Assembly (NCBI GenBank): GCA_002440085.1
Contig: DJRM01000093.1
Location: 12,716 to 59,401, forward strand
DNA from: Bacteroidales bacterium UBA6360
GTDB lineage: Bacteria; Bacteroidota; Bacteroidia; Bacteroidales; UBA932
DNA: 46,686 nt
Direction of reading: 5' to 3'
Below, piece by piece: positions 8,221 through 16,050 of the stretch (positions are counted from its first letter, which is position 1; each line of letters begins with the position of its first letter). The notes below the pieces were generated by a model that worked only from the letters and a program-made list of their open reading frames with translations, had not been told where the DNA came from and did not search any database. The position numbers were made by a program, and so were the translations under genes.

Positions 8221-8703
8221 CTACAGCCAAGGAGCAGTCTCTCCCACGCCGGAAGACCTGACCTTGCCGAAGTCTGAAGCGTCCTTTCTGACACTCGCCG
8301 GGATTGATGTCCGGGCATACACGCAGGCATATTCCTCATCGTTGACATATTGCGACATCCTCATCCTGCCGTCATCCGAAAACGACACGAGGTAGCCGCT
8401 CATCCAGTTCTGCCCGTCGGAATAGGTTCCGGTGACGGTCTCCCCGTCGTAGGAATATGTCCCGAAGTAGCGCTCGAAATGCCCGCCAAGTTTCTGAAAA
8501 AGTTCAAACCGCCCTCCACTGAAACTGATGTAAACCTCAGCCGGTACGGCCGAACTGCCGGCATCCGCTCCATAATAGCTTTCCAGTTTCCACTCTCCGT
8601 CAATTCCGGATTTGGAGGTGGTGGTCGTCGTGTGACCCTTCTCGCAGGCAACGAGCCCGAGAAGAAGCATCACAAAAATCGAATATATCCGTATCTTTCT
8701 CAT
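8221..8703 (-). CDS. small lipocalin-like lipoprotein, copy 2 (paired with the preceding S8 protease)
   Basis: The lipoprotein has 160 aa from the ATG at 8703; a GTG two codons upstream is possible. The signal is MRKIRIYSIFVMLLLGLVAC. The mature part begins with a Thr-rich linker, then GEWKLESYYG, FELFQKLGG, YFGTYSYDGETVTGTYSDG and a strand-rich body, as expected for a small lipocalin-like or META-like β-barrel. It is a clear paralogue of the protein at 10905-11378: both share GEW, FELFQK, GTxSxDG and the C-terminal SIPxxVRKDxxDFG. Each copy directly follows an S8 protease gene (here 19 bp from the S8 stop). It is the last gene of operon 1. A role as protease partner, inhibitor or anchor is inference from the repeated pairing. 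Confidence 0.8.
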   Translation of the reverse strand: MRKIRIYSIFVMLLLGLVACEKGHTTTTTSKSGIDGEWKLESYYGADAGSSAVPAEVYISFSGGRFELFQKLGGHFERYFGTYSYDGETVTGTYSDGQNWMSGYLVSFSDDGRMRMSQYVNDEEYACVYARTSIPASVRKDASDFGKVRSSGVGETAPWL

Positions 8704-8722
8704 ACTCACTCTATTTTAAAGA

Positions 8723-10765
8723 CTACAACCAACCTCCGTTAACGGGAATGTCCGGCCGCACGATCACAGAAACTGTCCTCGTGATTTCCATTCCGCCCAT
8801 CTGACTTCCGCTCGCCACGTTCGAACCTCCGGCGATTGCCTTTATCCGGAATCTCGCGCAACCGCACTTCGTCGGATGAATCAGAAGCTTTCCATATCTC
8901 ATAGACGGCGCCGACTCAAGCCCGAGAGCCTCCACCCCATCATCAAGGGTCTCGACAGACGTGTAGGTCAGATTCCCGGAATTGCTTCCGAAATATCCAG
9001 ACACATCCACACGCTGTTCTTCTCCCATCACAGCCATGACAGACGGCACGCCGTCCATCGCCATGAACAGCCGCCATGCATCTACGGCGCCGGTGCCCAT
9101 TGCATGCCGATAGTCAGACAATGACAATGTCCCGACGTAATCGCGGTACCCGTCTGTTTTCAAGATTTTCTTGCTTCCGACGCGACTGATTCTGTCGTCA
9201 AGTCCGTTGACAGACGTCAGCAGGAGCGACTTGAACTCGTCATTGCTGTAATGATAGCCGTTTTTCAGCGCATACGACAGTCCGAGAGCCGCGACTCCGC
9301 TCACATGCGGGCAGGCCATTGACGTGCCCTGCATCCAACCGTAGTCAGTCGGGAGATAACCATACGTCTTCCCCGTTTTTGAATCATAATCCAGCAATTT
9401 GTCCGTAGGGAGCGTAGACAGCACCTCGCAGCACTCGCGTTCCTTGCCGCCGGTGTAAAGTTCTCCTCCCGGAGCCGCGATGTTGCACCCCGGGCCATAG
9501 TTCGTGTAGTAGGTCGGAAGTCCGTCGAGTCCAAATGCAGTCACACTGATACATTCTTTCAATGCGCCCGGATAGGAAGACATGCCGCCACCGTCATTGC
9601 CTGCCGCCACGATGACGAGCCCGCCGTCAAGTGCCCGGCGACAGTTGGATGTCCGGATGAAATAGCGGATGGCAGCGACCTCCGCCCTGCTCGCGGAATA
9701 GTACTGATTGTCACTCTTGTAGTCGCCGGACTCCACTCCGAAAGAGCACTGTGCGATGCAGGCTCCGTTGTCGGCCGCATATTTGAAGGCATTGGCAATC
9801 ATGGAAGTCTCCCCTCCTCCGGTTCCGTCGAAAATCTGGCAGGACATAATCTTAACGCCGTCCCCGTTTCCGGAACCGCCGGCCACGCCGCACACGCCGA
9901 CACCGTTGTTGTTCACCGCAGCCACTGTCCCGGCGACATGCGTTCCATGCCCCACATTCCCGAGCCGAGTCCAGTTCAAGGTGGCCGTATTCTTCACGAA
10001 GTTCCATCCGTGCAGGTCATTGACATACGTTGTTCCGTCAGCCCCCTTCCGAACCTCAGACGCGCGAGGATTGTTCCACATATTGGCCGCGAGATCAGGA
10101 TGGTTGTACTGAACGGCCTCGTCAATCACGGCGACAATCACTTCCGAATTTCCCGCACAAAGGCTCCAGGCCTGACTCACGTTCACGTCCGCCCCAGCGT
10201 ATGCCTCTGTCACAGACGACTTCCCGTCACTGACATTCCCGTCATTGGCATAATGCCACTGCTGCGAAAGCGACGGATCATTGAACTTCGCCGCAGAAAT
10301 GCTCTTAGTCGAAATTCCTCCGTTCCCGTCGGGAACAAACTGACGAGGCTTCCCTTCATAGCATTTCTTAACCCGCACATTGTACTCCACAGTACGTACA
10401 CGTCCTTCAGAGGCAAGCGCCGAAGCCTTTCCGCGAATGTCAGTTCCCTCCTCAAAGTTCAGTTTGTACCAGTTTGGAAGCCCGCAGCTCCTTTCCAATT
10501 CTTCCTTACCCGGCGTGCTCGGGAACACATTCGTCACGGAAACCGCCCCACACGCATCACGCAGGGTCTCAAGTTCCTCACCGGAAGCATCCTCGACATA
10601 GATCAGAAGCGAGGAGACATCAGAAACCCCCTCCAACGGTTCATTTACAATCTTTTCAGCAGCCTCCCGACCTCCATCCGTCGCATCCGTCCCCGAGAAA
10701 TCCTCACGGGCACACGCAACGAAAGCCAGCAGCACCGCCGCCAGGCTGACAAACTCTTTTTTCAT
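8723..10765 (-). CDS. S8 family (subtilisin-like) serine peptidase, lipoprotein, copy 2
   Basis: Subtilase of 680 aa from the ATG at 10765 (MKKEFVSLAAVLLAFVAC, a lipoprotein signal). The frame is open further to 10831, but those residues have no signal character. Order: propeptide-like N-domain (about 45-135), then the catalytic domain with Asp215 (AVIDEAVQYNHPDL), His273 (GHGTHVAG), oxyanion Asn390 (AAGND) and Ser482 (GTSMACPHVSG), so all key residues are present. A C-terminal β-rich domain of about 110 aa (VDVSGYFGSNSGNLTYT) resembles cadherin-like modules and ends in GGWL. It is a paralogue of the peptidase at 11419-13410, with the same layout. It is expected to sit on the outer membrane and degrade proteins, feeding the SusCD1 importer of the same operon; the feeding role is inference. 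Confidence 0.93.
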   Translation of the reverse strand: MKKEFVSLAAVLLAFVACAREDFSGTDATDGGREAAEKIVNEPLEGVSDVSSLLIYVEDASGEELETLRDACGAVSVTNVFPSTPGKEELERSCGLPNWYKLNFEEGTDIRGKASALASEGRVRTVEYNVRVKKCYEGKPRQFVPDGNGGISTKSISAAKFNDPSLSQQWHYANDGNVSDGKSSVTEAYAGADVNVSQAWSLCAGNSEVIVAVIDEAVQYNHPDLAANMWNNPRASEVRKGADGTTYVNDLHGWNFVKNTATLNWTRLGNVGHGTHVAGTVAAVNNNGVGVCGVAGGSGNGDGVKIMSCQIFDGTGGGETSMIANAFKYAADNGACIAQCSFGVESGDYKSDNQYYSASRAEVAAIRYFIRTSNCRRALDGGLVIVAAGNDGGGMSSYPGALKECISVTAFGLDGLPTYYTNYGPGCNIAAPGGELYTGGKERECCEVLSTLPTDKLLDYDSKTGKTYGYLPTDYGWMQGTSMACPHVSGVAALGLSYALKNGYHYSNDEFKSLLLTSVNGLDDRISRVGSKKILKTDGYRDYVGTLSLSDYRHAMGTGAVDAWRLFMAMDGVPSVMAVMGEEQRVDVSGYFGSNSGNLTYTSVETLDDGVEALGLESAPSMRYGKLLIHPTKCGCARFRIKAIAGGSNVASGSQMGGMEITRTVSVIVRPDIPVNGGWL

Positions 10766-10843
10766 TTTGTATGATTCAAAATTAGCGGGTGCACCGCTGC
10801 ATATATTGTGCCGATGCCACAGTCTGAACAAAACACAACGAGA

Positions 10844-10888
10844 CCATAAGAGCGGCGGACTATCTGAAACGGTCCGCTGCCCTTATGG
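10844..10888 (-). terminator. strong hairpin upstream of S8 copy 2
   Basis: A 17-bp stem (CCATAAG..GCGGAC arms, two mismatches) with an 11-nt loop lies between the small lipoprotein gene and the S8 gene. Read on the minus strand it is followed by TTGTGTTTTG, so it may act as a partial terminator or as an mRNA-stabilising structure inside the operon. Confidence 0.5.
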
Positions 10889-10904
10889 CAGATGTGAGAG
10901 ATTG

Positions 10905-11378
10905 TCAGAGAACAGAAACTGTCTCGGTTGTCATTGCAGTCGACTTCACGGTGCCGAAATCCTCGGCATCCTTGCGCACGGCATCCGGAATTGAGGTCTT
11001 TGTGTAGGCATACTCCCCTGGTGCAATGACATCACGATCCGTCATGACCATACTGTCATCGCTGATTATGACATCGTATGTTCCTCCCCATGGTGAACCG
11101 TTGCTGTAGCTTCCTGAGAGGATTCCTCCGTCAAAAGAAAACGTTCCGGTGAGGGAGGAGTAGTGCCCTCCTCCAATCTTCTGGAAGAGTTCAAAGCTGC
11201 CGTCATCCCTGAAGTTCAGATAAACGTCAATCTTGGCAGCCCCGTCACTGTCGCTGCCGGGATAGCTCACCAGCATCCACTCTCCGAAGACGCCGCTGCC
11301 GGGATTCTTGTCCTTTTTGCAGGCGACAGCACCGAGCAGCAAGAGCAGAAGAGCCGCGATTATGCCTGTCTTTTTCAT
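10905..11378 (-). CDS. small lipocalin-like lipoprotein, copy 1 (paired with the preceding S8 protease)
   Basis: The lipoprotein has 157 aa from the ATG at 11378 (MKKTGIIAALLLLLLGAVAC); another ATG four codons upstream is possible, but the long frame to 11501 runs back into the S8 gene and is rejected. The mature body begins GEWMLVSYPG and has FELFQKIGG, GTFSFDGGILSGSYSNG and the C-terminal SIPDAVRKDAEDFGTVK, matching the paralogue at 8221-8703 closely. The fold is probably a small β-barrel. It starts 40 bp after the stop of S8 copy 1 on the same strand. No enzymatic residues are recognisable. The repeated gene order protease then lipoprotein argues for a shared function with the protease. 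Confidence 0.8.
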   Translation of the reverse strand: MKKTGIIAALLLLLLGAVACKKDKNPGSGVFGEWMLVSYPGSDSDGAAKIDVYLNFRDDGSFELFQKIGGGHYSSLTGTFSFDGGILSGSYSNGSPWGGTYDVIISDDSMVMTDRDVIAPGEYAYTKTSIPDAVRKDAEDFGTVKSTAMTTETVSVL

Positions 11379-11418
11379 TGATTGAACCATTTTAACCACT
11401 CGTTTTGTTGTTTCTGTT

Positions 11419-13410
11419 TCAGAGCCATCCGCCACCGGAAGATACGGCCGGACGGGCGATGACTGAGACTGTTTTTGACACTTCCGTGCCTCCGGGGGCA
11501 TCTGATGAGGGAAGGCTGGAGCCTCCCGCTATTGCCTTGATGCGTATGCGGGCACATCCGTTCTTTGTCGGATAAATCCTGAGTTTTCCGTATTTTATCT
11601 GCGGCTTCTCAGCGAGTCCGAGAACCTCTGTCCCGTTGTCGAGAACTTCCACGGCAGTATATGTGAGGTCGCCTGAATTTCCTCCGAAATATCCGGAGAT
11701 GTCGACTCTCGTCGCTTTTCCCGTTTCGGCCATGACAGACGGAGTCCCGTCCATCTGCATATACATTTTCCAGACGTCGCATACTCCGCTTCCCATATTT
11801 CCTTTGAACGGAGACAGTGACATGGCTCCTATCCCGTTTTCGACGAGGGTCTGTTTCGTGCCTCCACCGAGCAGGGCATCTATTCCGGAAACGGAAGTGA
11901 GAAATATGGACTTGAACTCTTCGTTAGTGTAGGTGTAGCCGTTTTGAAGGGCATACGAGAGCCCGAGCGCAGCCACGCCGCTTGCATGAGGGCAGGCCAT
12001 AGAGGTGCCCTGCATATATCCGTAATTTACAGGCGTGTACTCGTCTGACAGATTCCCGTTTTCGTCGTATTGACGGATTCTGACGGTCGGCATCGTCGAG
12101 AGGATTGCAGCTTTGTCGGAATTGACCACCCCACCGGTGTAATATTCCCCGCCCGGTGCGCTTATGTTGCATCCGGGGCCATAGTTGGTGTAGTATGCCG
12201 GGAGCCCATCCACAGCGACCGAGCATACGCTTATGCACTCCGGGAGAGCTGCCGGGTAGGCCGACATGGCGGCGCCTTCATTGCCGGAGGCGAAAATAAC
12301 AAGTCCTCCCTCTACGGCCGGGCAGTTCGATTTCTGTATGAAGTAGCGTATCGCGTCGACTTCCGCTTTCGTGTTCCTGTAAAACTCGCTGTCATTAGTA
12401 AATACTCCTGACTTGTAACCGAAAGAACATTGGGCGATGCTTGCACCGTTGTCGGCGGCGTATTCGAACGCCTTCGCCACATTGCTGACGGACGCGCTTT
12501 TAGAACCGTTGTAGATTTGGCATGACATTATTTTCACCCCGTCGTTCCTTCCGCTTCCTCCGGCCACCCCGCACACTCCTTCACCGTTGTTATTTACGGC
12601 CGCCACAGTTCCCGCCACATGGGTTCCGTGACCGGAATTTCCGTCGCTGCTCCAGTCAAGGGCCGCCGTGTTGTTGACAAAATTCCAGCCGTGCAGATCG
12701 TTCTGATAGTTTCCGCGCCGCTCTCCGGCGAGGGGATTTGTCCACATGTTGCCCGCAAGGTCCGGATGATCATACTGAACGGCCTCGTCGATGACTGCAA
12801 CGATGACATTCGGATTGCCGGAGCAGAGGCTCCATGCCTGCTTGATGTCAATGTCGGCTCCGGCCTTGGCCGCCGGCGACCAGCCGGCGTCTCCAGTGTT
12901 GTCAAACGCCCACTGATCCTTCAGGTACGGATCTCCGAACGATGCCGGGGCGATACTTTTGCTTTGAGGGGCAGGAATGTACGGCCTGGCACTTCCGGCG
13001 TTGGCTTTTCTGAATGCCTCGGCATTATACTGAACCCGGCTGATGTTCTCTATGCCTGCGAGCAGAGCCGCCTTGCTGTCAATCTGTGTCCCGTCGGCGA
13101 AATCTGCCTCGTACCAGTTCAGCAGGCCGCAGCTGCGCTTGAGCTCGATGTCTCCTTCCGTGACGTTGAACAGGTGCGCTATGGAAACGGCCCCTACACC
13201 GGAGGCCAGTTCTTCAAGCATATCGTCTTCGAGACCTTCAGCATAGAAAAGCAACGAGTTCGGCGTCCTGTCCGACGGCGCATCGTTGACAATCATGCAG
13301 GCGCCATTGTCTGCTCCGCCAACGCTTTCCCCGGCCGGAACGGGCTCTCGCGTGCAGGACATGGCGACGCCGAAGATGAGGAGTAAAAGAAAAAGTACGC
13401 TGTGTTTCAT
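11419..13410 (-). CDS. S8 family (subtilisin-like) serine peptidase, lipoprotein, copy 1
   Basis: Subtilase of 663 aa from the ATG at 13410 (MKHSVLFLLLLIFGVAMSC, lipoprotein signal; the longer frame to 13476 runs into a hairpin). The propeptide-like domain covers about 45-135. The catalytic residues are Asp208 (AVIDEAVQYDHPDL), His261 (GHGTHVAG), Asn377 (ASGNEG) and Ser470 (GTSMACPHASG). The C-terminal β-domain (VDISGYFGGNSGDLTYT) ends with GGGWL. It is the paralogue of the S8 gene at 8723-10765, and the two protease plus small-lipoprotein pairs look like a tandem duplication. Expected location is the cell surface, anchored by lipid, acting on proteins before uptake by SusCD1. Substrate specificity cannot be read from the sequence. 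Confidence 0.93.
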   Translation of the reverse strand: MKHSVLFLLLLIFGVAMSCTREPVPAGESVGGADNGACMIVNDAPSDRTPNSLLFYAEGLEDDMLEELASGVGAVSIAHLFNVTEGDIELKRSCGLLNWYEADFADGTQIDSKAALLAGIENISRVQYNAEAFRKANAGSARPYIPAPQSKSIAPASFGDPYLKDQWAFDNTGDAGWSPAAKAGADIDIKQAWSLCSGNPNVIVAVIDEAVQYDHPDLAGNMWTNPLAGERRGNYQNDLHGWNFVNNTAALDWSSDGNSGHGTHVAGTVAAVNNNGEGVCGVAGGSGRNDGVKIMSCQIYNGSKSASVSNVAKAFEYAADNGASIAQCSFGYKSGVFTNDSEFYRNTKAEVDAIRYFIQKSNCPAVEGGLVIFASGNEGAAMSAYPAALPECISVCSVAVDGLPAYYTNYGPGCNISAPGGEYYTGGVVNSDKAAILSTMPTVRIRQYDENGNLSDEYTPVNYGYMQGTSMACPHASGVAALGLSYALQNGYTYTNEEFKSIFLTSVSGIDALLGGGTKQTLVENGIGAMSLSPFKGNMGSGVCDVWKMYMQMDGTPSVMAETGKATRVDISGYFGGNSGDLTYTAVEVLDNGTEVLGLAEKPQIKYGKLRIYPTKNGCARIRIKAIAGGSSLPSSDAPGGTEVSKTVSVIARPAVSSGGGWL

Positions 13411-13457
13411 TAGAATAGAGTTTATTTCTGTATGTACGTGTCTGTGCCAAAACGCAA

Positions 13458-13489
13458 TTATGGCAGGCGCACCCATACGCCTGCCATAA
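13458..13489 (-). terminator. perfect hairpin upstream of S8 copy 1
   Basis: A perfect 12-bp stem, TTATGGCAGGCG against CGCCTGCCATAA, with an 8-nt loop fills the 98-bp gap between the 842-aa lipoprotein gene and the S8 gene. On the minus strand it is followed by TTGCGTTTTG, much like the hairpin before S8 copy 2. It could reduce read-through into the protease genes. Confidence 0.5.
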
Positions 13490-13508
13490 CCTTAAATGTA
13501 CGACAGCA

Positions 13509-16037
13509 TTACATCTTCACCATGAATGCTTCTCCTTTATCCTTGCGCAGGGCGTCGGATAATGAAACCGGACATTCTGTCTGCCTCGTGACACCGGGTG
13601 TAACTTCCGACGTGAATGAAACCGGATTCGAAACAGGCTTGCAGATGACCTCTGACGATGGTGTGGCAAAGTTGTGACTGCGTGCGGAAATTGCCGCGTC
13701 AATCATGGACTTGATCTGACCTTCACGAGTCTCGACGAAATTTGTTCTGAACGTTCTCTTTGACGCGCTTCGGAAAGCTGCGACAGCAGCCTTCCCTGCT
13801 TCAGGGGCAATTCCGTTCTTGTCCTTGGTCTCATCGACGAGAAGTATGTCCGCAAAGAAATCGGAATATACATCACCGACGAATTCTTCGCATTCTTCAT
13901 CTCTGAAGTATCCGAGGTAATACCCGTCAAATGCATACTGCGCCTCGTATTTTGGATGACAGCAGAACGCTATGTAACCGTCATCAACCACAGCACCGAC
14001 AAGCAGCCCAGTGCCGGTGAAACAGTCCACTTCGGCATTGGAGACCATCGGCAACAGATAATACTCCGCGTTCTTTGCCTTGCCGAAATCAGTGACTATG
14101 TTGTAGATGTAGCCTCTGTAATACTGCCATATCATCGTGTCGTCGAATCCGAGTTTTGCCGCAGTGTTCGCGAACATTCCCTTCGTTTCGAAGTACTCGA
14201 CGAGATTACCCTCCTCATCCTTGGTGTCAGGTTCGTCGCTGTCCCCGATTGTAACTTTTGAGAAATACTCTCTCATCCCGAGGGTCTTGAGGTAGTTCAC
14301 CGCATACATGTTGTATGTTCCGAACAGTCCTTCCGATTTTTCAGGAGTGAACTCCTCGCTCGCATCTTCCAACGTGTATTCGTCGTAGATTGGGAGCGGG
14401 TCTCCGGTTGTCTTTTCTATGGTCTCCGGAACAAAGACTTTTGTCTCATAGCCGTTTGACGCGACAATTACGAGCCTGTATGCCGTGCCGGGAAGGAGCT
14501 TTGTCACCGGTGACGAGAATCCTCCGTCGTTGATTTCCGCGAGAATCTCATCGTCTGCAGGTTCTGAAGCGGCAACAGCCTTTACTGTCCCTTCCGGATC
14601 GGACATATAGTCGACATGCTTTACAACGGCTATGTGAGCCTCGGTTATGTCGGTTCCATAGCACCAGACTTCGAGCGTGTTATCAGTGCTGTAGCCCTGA
14701 CCGACGTATCTTTCGGCAGAATTGATTCCGCACGAGAACACGACAGGCTGCTTGTCGCCGGCAGCTACATAAGAAATCTGCACGACGTCATAGTTGACGA
14801 GTTCGTTCTTGGCGTCAAGCGCCGCGACAACGACCGTGTAGATTCCGGTCTCTTCGCATGTAATCTTGACTTCAGACGACTCGGTGACATAAGCCGCGTT
14901 CTCATCTCGGCTCACCTCAAGTGCCTTGAATGACTTGTCGGCATCGGAGATGGTTCCGGAATAGACCGCGTATTTTGCCTTGGCGACATCCGCGCCGATG
15001 ACTATCGAAACCGGAAGCTTGCCCTCCGCATCGGATTGCCCGGCTCCAAGTTCGAGCTTGTAGTCATTGTCCTTGCATCCCGGGAACACGACGCGCAGCA
15101 TTCCCTTCGAGTTTCCGTAATACCATCCCTTTGCTCCATTGTGATACAGAACGGCATCTTTAGGGAACTTTATGACTCCGTTCTCAAGAGTTCCGTAGAC
15201 ATCGGTCATCCCGTCGAAGTATGTGCTGAGGGCGGAAAGAAACCGTATGTTGGCATCTGCTCCGATGTTGACGCCGGTGTCCTGAACCCCGTCGAAGAAT
15301 ACCTTTGCAGGATCAGTCGCGTCTATGTAGAATGTCTGGCTGCTGAATTTGAGCTTTTCGACAATTCCGGACACGAACCATTTTGTGCAGAAATCTTTGT
15401 TGTATACGTCGCTTATTCTGTAATATCCCGGAATGTCATCCCTTTCATAAATTTCCACCGGACTTTCAAGGGTCGGGTCAGCGAATATGGAAGAGTTGAG
15501 CGCATCCGTGATGACACCGTCACGCCATAGACCCGTTGTCTCAAGCCCGTCCGCGCTCTTCACGAGATTCCATTTGACTCTTGTAACCTCGAACGAGAGT
15601 CCTGTCGGCTTGTCGGTGTATATATGCACAAAGCGTTCGTCAACGCACTCGACGGCACATGTGTAGGTGGTTCCGAGTGCGGCGTCCTTGAACCTTATCG
15701 TCACGGCAGTCTCCTTCTGGCCGTCCTCGAACTTGATTTCGGTCAGTGAGAAGATGTCTGTAGCGTCGTGCACTCCGTCCTCGGTCTCATAGGAGGCCGT
15801 CAGCTTCACCGGCACGACGATGTCGTCATTCTCCTTTTCCCTATATACGCTGAACTTAATCTCGGCAGCATCCGCCGGGTCGAGTTCAATGGATTTCTGT
15901 GATGCCGTAAGAGTCTGGAAATAGACTCCATAGCTGTCGTTTTCCGGCACTCCCGGCTCGATTTTCTCATTCACGCATGACGAGAACAACGAAAGTGCGG
16001 CAGCCGCAGCGAGAAATATTTTATTTGCAGTTTTCAT
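13509..16037 (-). CDS. large surface lipoprotein of operon 1 (Calx-β-like N-domain), SusCD-associated
   Basis: Protein of 842 aa with the lipoprotein signal MKTANKIFLAAAAALSLFSSC. Residues about 35-155 form a β-domain with the pattern IxFxDGQKETAVTIRF and TYTCAVE, like the Calx-β-type domains often found in the third gene of SusCD loci. Middle and C-terminal parts are β-rich. It is homologous over residues 1 to about 560 with the 552-aa protein of operon 2 (shared YVAAGD.QPV, INDGGFSSPVTKL). The last 290 residues have no counterpart there. The very C-terminus (SLSDALRKDKGEAF) resembles the C-terminal motif of the two small lipoproteins of this operon. It starts 13 bp after the SusD1 stop. It probably sits on the cell surface and helps capture the ligand; no catalytic motif is visible. 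Confidence 0.82.
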   Translation of the reverse strand: MKTANKIFLAAAAALSLFSSCVNEKIEPGVPENDSYGVYFQTLTASQKSIELDPADAAEIKFSVYREKENDDIVVPVKLTASYETEDGVHDATDIFSLTEIKFEDGQKETAVTIRFKDAALGTTYTCAVECVDERFVHIYTDKPTGLSFEVTRVKWNLVKSADGLETTGLWRDGVITDALNSSIFADPTLESPVEIYERDDIPGYYRISDVYNKDFCTKWFVSGIVEKLKFSSQTFYIDATDPAKVFFDGVQDTGVNIGADANIRFLSALSTYFDGMTDVYGTLENGVIKFPKDAVLYHNGAKGWYYGNSKGMLRVVFPGCKDNDYKLELGAGQSDAEGKLPVSIVIGADVAKAKYAVYSGTISDADKSFKALEVSRDENAAYVTESSEVKITCEETGIYTVVVAALDAKNELVNYDVVQISYVAAGDKQPVVFSCGINSAERYVGQGYSTDNTLEVWCYGTDITEAHIAVVKHVDYMSDPEGTVKAVAASEPADDEILAEINDGGFSSPVTKLLPGTAYRLVIVASNGYETKVFVPETIEKTTGDPLPIYDEYTLEDASEEFTPEKSEGLFGTYNMYAVNYLKTLGMREYFSKVTIGDSDEPDTKDEEGNLVEYFETKGMFANTAAKLGFDDTMIWQYYRGYIYNIVTDFGKAKNAEYYLLPMVSNAEVDCFTGTGLLVGAVVDDGYIAFCCHPKYEAQYAFDGYYLGYFRDEECEEFVGDVYSDFFADILLVDETKDKNGIAPEAGKAAVAAFRSASKRTFRTNFVETREGQIKSMIDAAISARSHNFATPSSEVICKPVSNPVSFTSEVTPGVTRQTECPVSLSDALRKDKGEAFMVKM

Positions 16038-16050
16038 ATTCGTTCATCTT

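Noticed and set aside
9938..10774. Long frame opposite the S8 gene of operon 1 (also 12619-13386 and 16771-17577)
   Set aside because: These lie fully antisense to strongly supported genes and have no family features; they reflect codon bias of the real strand.
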